64,000 bases of DNA from Rhizobium rosettiformans W3 (GTDB taxonomy: Bacteria > Pseudomonadota > Alphaproteobacteria > Rhizobiales > Rhizobiaceae). A program made the translations under genes and the position numbers. The stretch lies in the NCBI RefSeq assembly GCF_004912135.1, contig NZ_STGU01000002.1, positions 310,001 through 374,000 on the forward strand, given 5' to 3'. A model generated the notes under the pieces. The model had not been told where the DNA came from, ran no database searches, and was given only the letters and a program-made list of their open reading frames with translations. Shown in pieces: positions 60,240-64,000 of this stretch; within the stretch, counting starts at the first letter, position 1, and the number at the start of each line of letters is the position of its first letter.

Positions 60240-60656
60240 TTAGCGGCCGAGCCGGGCGCCGTTGCCATTCTGGAAGGGCCTGATCGGTGCCTTGATCTCA
60301 TCGCCCAGGAGGAAGTCGGCGCGAACGATCCTGTGCAGCATGTGTTCAGAGATCGGCGCAATGAATTTCACACCGACGCGATTGCCGTTGCGATAAGCCT
60401 CCGCACAACCGATCCGGTCGGCCAGACCGACGATCTGCAGATAATAATGGGAGGAAAGGCCGATTGCGGTCGTCAATTCGAGCGCCGCACCGCCTTGCGA
60501 GATGTCGACCACTTCGCAGCTGCGGATCGTGATGCCCGTCAGGCCGGGTCTGACCGACATGACCTTGGCCGGCCGGCGGACATAGAAGCGTTCCCACTTC
60601 CGTTCGTACATCTCCGAACGAACCCCGGCCAGATGCGTCGCATTTTCCATCGCCAT
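60240..60656 (-). CDS. PilZ-domain protein (c-di-GMP receptor)
   Basis: 138-residue protein. ERFYVRRPAKV carries the R-x-x-x-R switch of PilZ, and CEVVDISQGGAALEL the D/N-x-S-x-x-G motif, so c-di-GMP binding is likely. The start is ATG 60656; a GTG three codons upstream lacks a better site. A second PilZ-like gene lies upstream in the same direction. Output target unknown. Confidence 0.9.
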   Translation of the reverse strand: MAMENATHLAGVRSEMYERKWERFYVRRPAKVMSVRPGLTGITIRSCEVVDISQGGAALELTTAIGLSSHYYLQIVGLADRIGCAEAYRNGNRVGVKFIAPISEHMLHRIVRADFLLGDEIKAPIRPFQNGNGARLGR

Positions 60657-60851
60657 GTCCGTCACCCCCAGTTCCTGTTAGTCGCACTGTGGAGGTGATT
60701 ATTTGCATTAGCATCAAGAACTTCGATCAAGTTTTAACGATGCCGAATATTACGTTTCAATCCGATGGCTATGCGGGGCAAGGGCTCACGCGCGCGCGGA
60801 TACGACGGAAAGAGTGGTCCAAGGCCGGCGCTCTCGGTCGGCGCGATGCCC

Positions 60852-61205
60852 TCAGTGGCTGGTCTCGAAGGACAGCCGGACGACATGATGGAGAAACTCG
60901 GGGTCGATCAGCATGTTGAAGCCGATCGTGAGCTTCTCGGCTTCGCGCCGGATGAGGGTGCAGCCGATGTGATCGCGGATCCCCAGGATTTCCAGGAAGA
61001 AATTTGCGGGTACGATGACATGCGGCGAGACTTCGAGTTCGGCGCCGTAAAGCGAGATGGTGCGGATCAGGCAGCGCTGGGTTTTTGCCATGCTGAGATG
61101 ATGGCCGACAAAGACGATCTTGCCGGGGCGATCGATCTTGAATTTCTCGAACATCTGATCCCGAGGGATGTCCGATCTTGCGTCCGGTATTCTTTGCAAG
61201 GGCAT
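60852..61205 (-). CDS. Divergent PilZ-like protein
   Basis: 117-residue protein resembling the PilZ domain in length and strand pattern (RPGKIVFVGHHLSMAKTQRCLIRTISLYGAELEVSP, GCTLIRREAEKLTIGFNM). The R-x-x-x-R switch and the D-x-S-x-x-G motif of the canonical PilZ domain are altered, so c-di-GMP binding is doubtful. GGGAGG precedes the ATG. It lies 195 bases upstream of the canonical PilZ gene and may form a partner or a dimer subunit. Confidence 0.7.
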   Translation of the reverse strand: MPLQRIPDARSDIPRDQMFEKFKIDRPGKIVFVGHHLSMAKTQRCLIRTISLYGAELEVSPHVIVPANFFLEILGIRDHIGCTLIRREAEKLTIGFNMLIDPEFLHHVVRLSFETSH

Positions 61206-61536
61206 GTCACCCTCCCACCGTGTCACATTGTAAGAAGAGGTTACGGCAAGGTCGTTACCGGATGGTGCAGAAAGTGGCTCGATTGCAAGCGATGTGAAAT
61301 TTTCCCCATGGAGACAAACGCTTCCCGACTTTGCCGCTGTCTCATTTCGACAAGTGATGAGGAGCCTGGGCGGGAAAGCAGGCTGAGTGCCGCGGGTCCT
61401 GAAGGCGCGTCTGTTCCACTTTGTCCCAGCGGGCCAAACTTGACCGAAAATCGCCACAAGGCTAGGCCTTCCTGCATGGCATCGCCGCCGGTCCGGCCGA
61501 CGCGATTCTAAATGGTGGCATTCGGGAGTGCGGCGC
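61206..61536. other. 331-base intergenic region
   Basis: Between the divergent PilZ-like and flavoprotein genes. I see no gene. A TTGACC at 61440-61445 about 95 bases before the flavoprotein start is a possible -35 element, without a convincing -10. Confidence is low. Confidence 0.35.
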
Positions 61537-62754
61537 GTGACGGGACGACTGGTGATTGTCGGGGCAGGGCAGGCAGGTTTTGCGCTGGCTGCAAAGCTGA
61601 GAGCTCTGAAAGACGACAGACCGATCACCATCCTCGGCAGCGAGCCGGAGCTGCCCTATCAACGCCCGCCGCTATCGAAAAAGTATCTGCTCGGCGAAAT
61701 GAGCTTCGACCGACTGCTGTTTCGGCCGGAAGCCTGGTACGGCGAGAACGACGTCGAAATCCGCCTTTCCACACCGGTCGAGGCAATCGACCGTCCCAAC
61801 CATCTCGTGCGTCTCTTCGACGGCAGCGAAATTGCCTATGAGACACTTGTGATCGCAACTGGCGCAACCCCGCGAAAACTGCCGGCAGCGATCGGCGGTG
61901 CGCTGGATGGCGTCTTCATCGTACGAGACAAGGCCGATGCCGATCGACTGGCGACCGTGATGAAGCCCGGGCACCGGCTGCTCATTGTCGGGGGCGGTTA
62001 TATCGGGCTTGAGGCTGCCGCGGTCGCGCGCAAGCTGGGGCTCGAGGTGACGCTGATCGAAATGGCAGACCGGATCCTCGCCCGCGTTGCCGCCCGTGAA
62101 ACCGCCGATGCGATCCGGAAAATTCACGAGGGCGAGGGTGTGGTGATCCTCGAAGGGACGGGGCTTACCCGTCTGATCGGCGACGAGGTCCGCGTGAAGG
62201 CCGCAGAGCTTTCAGACGGCCGCGTGATCGACGCGGACATGGTGATTGTCGGGATCGGTGTCACGCCGAACGACCAGCTCGCCGCCGATGCCGGGCTTGA
62301 GGTTCAAAATGGCATCGTCGTGGATGGTTTCGGCCGTACCACTGACCCGCAGATCTATGCTGCCGGCGATTGTGTCGTGCAGGATTGGAAGGGCCAGTCC
62401 GTCAGGCTTGAATCCGTCCAGAATGCCGTGGATCAGGCAGAGGCGATTGCGGCTGTATTGGCCGGCGGGTCCGCACCCTATGATCCGAAACCCTGGTTCT
62501 GGTCGGATCAGTATGACGTGATGCTCCAGATCGCGGGCTTCAATCTGGGTTACGACAGGACCGTCGTTCGCCCGGGCGCCCGCGAGGGAAGCCTCTCCAT
62601 CTGGTATTTTAAGGGAAGCGACTTCATCGCGGTCGACGCGATCAACGATGCCAAGGCCTATGTGACCGGCAAGAAGCTGCTGGAGCTCGGCAAGCCCGTC
62701 GATCCCGCTCTGATTTCCGATCCGGAACTGGATCTGAAAAGCCTTCTGGCCTGA
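61537..62754 (+). CDS. NAD(P)H:ferredoxin/rubredoxin reductase-type flavoprotein
   Basis: 405-residue pyridine-nucleotide reductase with the FAD loop VIVGAGQAGFALAAKL, YQRPPLSKKYL, LVIATGATPR, a second Rossmann loop LLIVGGGYIGLEAAAVARKLG and FAD-ribityl motif IYAAGDCV. The C-terminal reductase domain includes PWFWSDQYDVMLQIAG, the signature of ferredoxin reductases that serve ring-hydroxylating oxygenases or P450s. No oxygenase is adjacent. The GTG at 61537 is preferred: GGGAG lies eight bases before it. Confidence 0.9.
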   Translation: MTGRLVIVGAGQAGFALAAKLRALKDDRPITILGSEPELPYQRPPLSKKYLLGEMSFDRLLFRPEAWYGENDVEIRLSTPVEAIDRPNHLVRLFDGSEIAYETLVIATGATPRKLPAAIGGALDGVFIVRDKADADRLATVMKPGHRLLIVGGGYIGLEAAAVARKLGLEVTLIEMADRILARVAARETADAIRKIHEGEGVVILEGTGLTRLIGDEVRVKAAELSDGRVIDADMVIVGIGVTPNDQLAADAGLEVQNGIVVDGFGRTTDPQIYAAGDCVVQDWKGQSVRLESVQNAVDQAEAIAAVLAGGSAPYDPKPWFWSDQYDVMLQIAGFNLGYDRTVVRPGAREGSLSIWYFKGSDFIAVDAINDAKAYVTGKKLLELGKPVDPALISDPELDLKSLLA

Positions 62755-62807
62755 CGGAGCCCATTTGCCGATCTCGCGGCGGGGCAGGGGAGCATTCGCG
62801 GAAAAAA

Positions 62808-62836
62808 GGAAAGGGCCGGACAAAGCCGGCCCTTGA
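62808..62836. terminator. Terminator between flavoprotein and integrase genes
   Basis: AAGGGCCGG and CCGGCCCTT form a perfect nine-pair stem with a six-base loop after a run of A. It is placed to end both the plus-strand flavoprotein transcript and the minus-strand integrase transcript. Confidence 0.8.
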
Positions 62837-62857
62837 GACTGAAACCTGATGCGCCAC

Positions 62858-63790
62858 TTAAATGGCGGCAGCGCGCTCCAGGATGGGAACGCACATGTCG
62901 AGATCATGCGACGCCAGATGCGCATACCGCATGGTCATGGTCAGGGTCTGGTGACCGAGCCACATCTGCACGCGACGTATATCGATCCCGCCTTGCACGA
63001 GACGCGATGCGCAGGTGTGGCGCAGCACGTGAGGCACCACATCCTTGTCGTCGGCAAAGCCGACGGCATCCTTGGCATTGTGCCAGGCAATGCGGAAACG
63101 CTGCTGGTCGATTTCCGCGAACGGGCCCGAGTAACGCCGATCCGAGGCTTCGATGGCCGCGAAGGCACGCTGCGTGAGGGGAACCGAACGCGACCGGCCC
63201 GATTTCGTCACCCAGAAGGTCACGCGATCCTTGTGTATGTCGCCCCAACGCAGGTTCAGACCTTCGCTGAGACGCGCTCCGCTATCCACCAGGAAGAGGC
63301 AGAACCGGTAGTAAAGTTCAGAATGCGCCCGGATTTCGGAAAACAGGAGGTCTTCCTCATCCCTGTCGAGAAAGCGGATTCGCCCTGCCTTCTCTTTCTG
63401 ACGCTTGAATTCCGGCAGGCTGTGAACGTCTCCCATCTTATACGCCTTTCGCAGCAGTTTGCTTAAGGCCGCCATCTTTCGATTGATGGTGGCGTTGCTG
63501 TTACCGCGTTTGCGCAATTTGCCGATCAATTGGTCGAGCATCTCCTGGGAAAAAGTCGAGAAACTCGGAAAATCAAGGAGATCGTGAAGCTCTCCGATAA
63601 AATTGGTTACGTTATATTTGTGGCTGCCATTCATCCACAACAGGTCGCCATATTTGCCGAACAGTTCGCGTAAATTGGTCTCGCGCACCTCGTGCAGGAT
63701 CGTTCCCTGACTGTACTGATAATGAACCGAATAATCGGGCACGCCTTTAAAGACGTCAAAACCCTTCACGGCCGGCATTTCCACCTGCAT
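62858..63790 (-). CDS. Tyrosine recombinase/phage-type integrase
   Basis: Site-specific recombinase of 310 residues. The N-terminal SAM-like core-binding domain (about 50-130) precedes the catalytic domain with Arg173 in DSGARLSEG, Lys in VTKSGRSRSVPL, His and Arg in HVLRHTCAS, His in MWLGHQTL and nucleophile Tyr289 in MRYAHL. All five residues are present. A longer frame to 63847 exists, but GGGGGATAC before ATG 63790 supports this start. It suggests an island or integrative element near this end of the window; the att site and partner genes lie outside or are not seen. Confidence 0.9.
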   Translation of the reverse strand: MQVEMPAVKGFDVFKGVPDYSVHYQYSQGTILHEVRETNLRELFGKYGDLLWMNGSHKYNVTNFIGELHDLLDFPSFSTFSQEMLDQLIGKLRKRGNSNATINRKMAALSKLLRKAYKMGDVHSLPEFKRQKEKAGRIRFLDRDEEDLLFSEIRAHSELYYRFCLFLVDSGARLSEGLNLRWGDIHKDRVTFWVTKSGRSRSVPLTQRAFAAIEASDRRYSGPFAEIDQQRFRIAWHNAKDAVGFADDKDVVPHVLRHTCASRLVQGGIDIRRVQMWLGHQTLTMTMRYAHLASHDLDMCVPILERAAAI

Positions 63791-63847
63791 GTATCCCCCA
63801 AATTTCCCTTTGGCGAGCACGCGAACGAGCTCACCGCCCGTCCCCAC

Positions 63848-64000
63848 GGGCGCTATATATCGTTATAACTTATAAAAAGTATAGTGCAGAACAGCACAAA
63901 CTTTTTCGGAGTGGCTCGCTTCGAGCCGTCTGAATGCTGTCGATGGGTATCCTTTCGTTCAGATCTTGTGGGCAGAGGCCCGGGTCAAGTCATTGAATTT
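63848..64000. other. AT-rich region upstream of the integrase
   Basis: The last 150 bases are AT-rich compared with the rest. They include TATAACTTATAAAAAGTATA (63864-63883), a partial dyad that may be the integrase promoter or operator, and no gene. The neighbour beyond the window is unknown. Confidence 0.35.

Noticed and set aside
1..64000. tRNA, rRNA, CRISPR array or insertion sequence
   Set aside because: I looked for conserved arms, repeats with regular spacing, and transposase motifs by eye and found none. A tRNA or covariance scan would be decisive.

Overview
The window is GC-rich chromosomal DNA of a Rhizobiaceae-type alphaproteobacterium (Rhizobium/Agrobacterium/Sinorhizobium relatives). 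The signs are the order degP - response regulator - histidine kinase - glnE - (flippase) - pleC-like kinase, a RIME-type intergenic palindromic repeat at 20770-20878, GANTC (CcrM) sites clustered before the pleC-like gene, and many proteins of typical rhizobial form. Genes cover nearly all of it. I see no rRNA, tRNA, CRISPR array, insertion sequence or prophage block. The one mobile-element gene is a tyrosine recombinase at the right edge.

Layout. 0-7 kb: periplasmic protease DegP with an OmpR/EnvZ-type two-component pair, then GlnE (nitrogen control of glutamine synthetase). 7-14 kb: lipid-linked sugar flippase, PleC/PdhS-family cell-cycle kinase, aminopeptidase N. 14-20 kb: a soluble chemoreceptor-tip/Cache protein of unusual domain order, a DMT and an MFS transporter, a two-helix-turn-helix protein and two very small proteins. 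20-28 kb: divergent uracil-DNA glycosylase, RIME repeat, Hsp70-like protein without substrate domain, DUF4269 protein, an SDR lacking the usual catalytic residues, a GGDEF-EAL protein, a GlcD-like flavoenzyme and a beta-hydroxyacid dehydrogenase. 28-37 kb: ETF-ubiquinone oxidoreductase, a vapBC pair, an L,D-transpeptidase lipoprotein, and several regulator/target pairs (HxlR, DMT/Lrp, ADH/HxlR, MFS), several with clear dyad operators. 37-47 kb: a lipid-kinase-like protein, a four-gene peptide ABC transporter (binding protein, two permeases, fused double ATPase), a divergent gamma-glutamylpolyamine synthetase-like/omega-aminotransferase pair and a second vapBC. 47-57 kb: SDR, a DUF2218 + YqjI-like PadR pair with a perfect palindrome, OsmC, a membrane glycosyltransferase module (GT-C, GT2, flippase-like), LysR/aldo-keto reductase and AMP nucleosidase. 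57-64 kb: small secreted and VOC proteins, a DUF2147 protein, a one-repeat SEL1 protein, an aminotransferase, two PilZ proteins, a ferredoxin-reductase-type flavoprotein and the integrase.

The themes are envelope maintenance (DegP, L,D-transpeptidase, glycosyltransferases, flippase), cell-cycle/c-di-GMP signalling (PleC-like kinase, GGDEF-EAL, two PilZ proteins), nitrogen/polyamine use (GlnE, GS-like enzyme, aminotransferase, peptide uptake) and local regulator-target pairs. The observations most worth checking are the GANTC cluster plus CtrA-like box before pleC, a TTACG-N4-CGTAA element shared by two unlinked genes, the YqjI-like/DUF2218 locus, the reversed MCP/Cache protein, the glycosyltransferase module and three short proteins.
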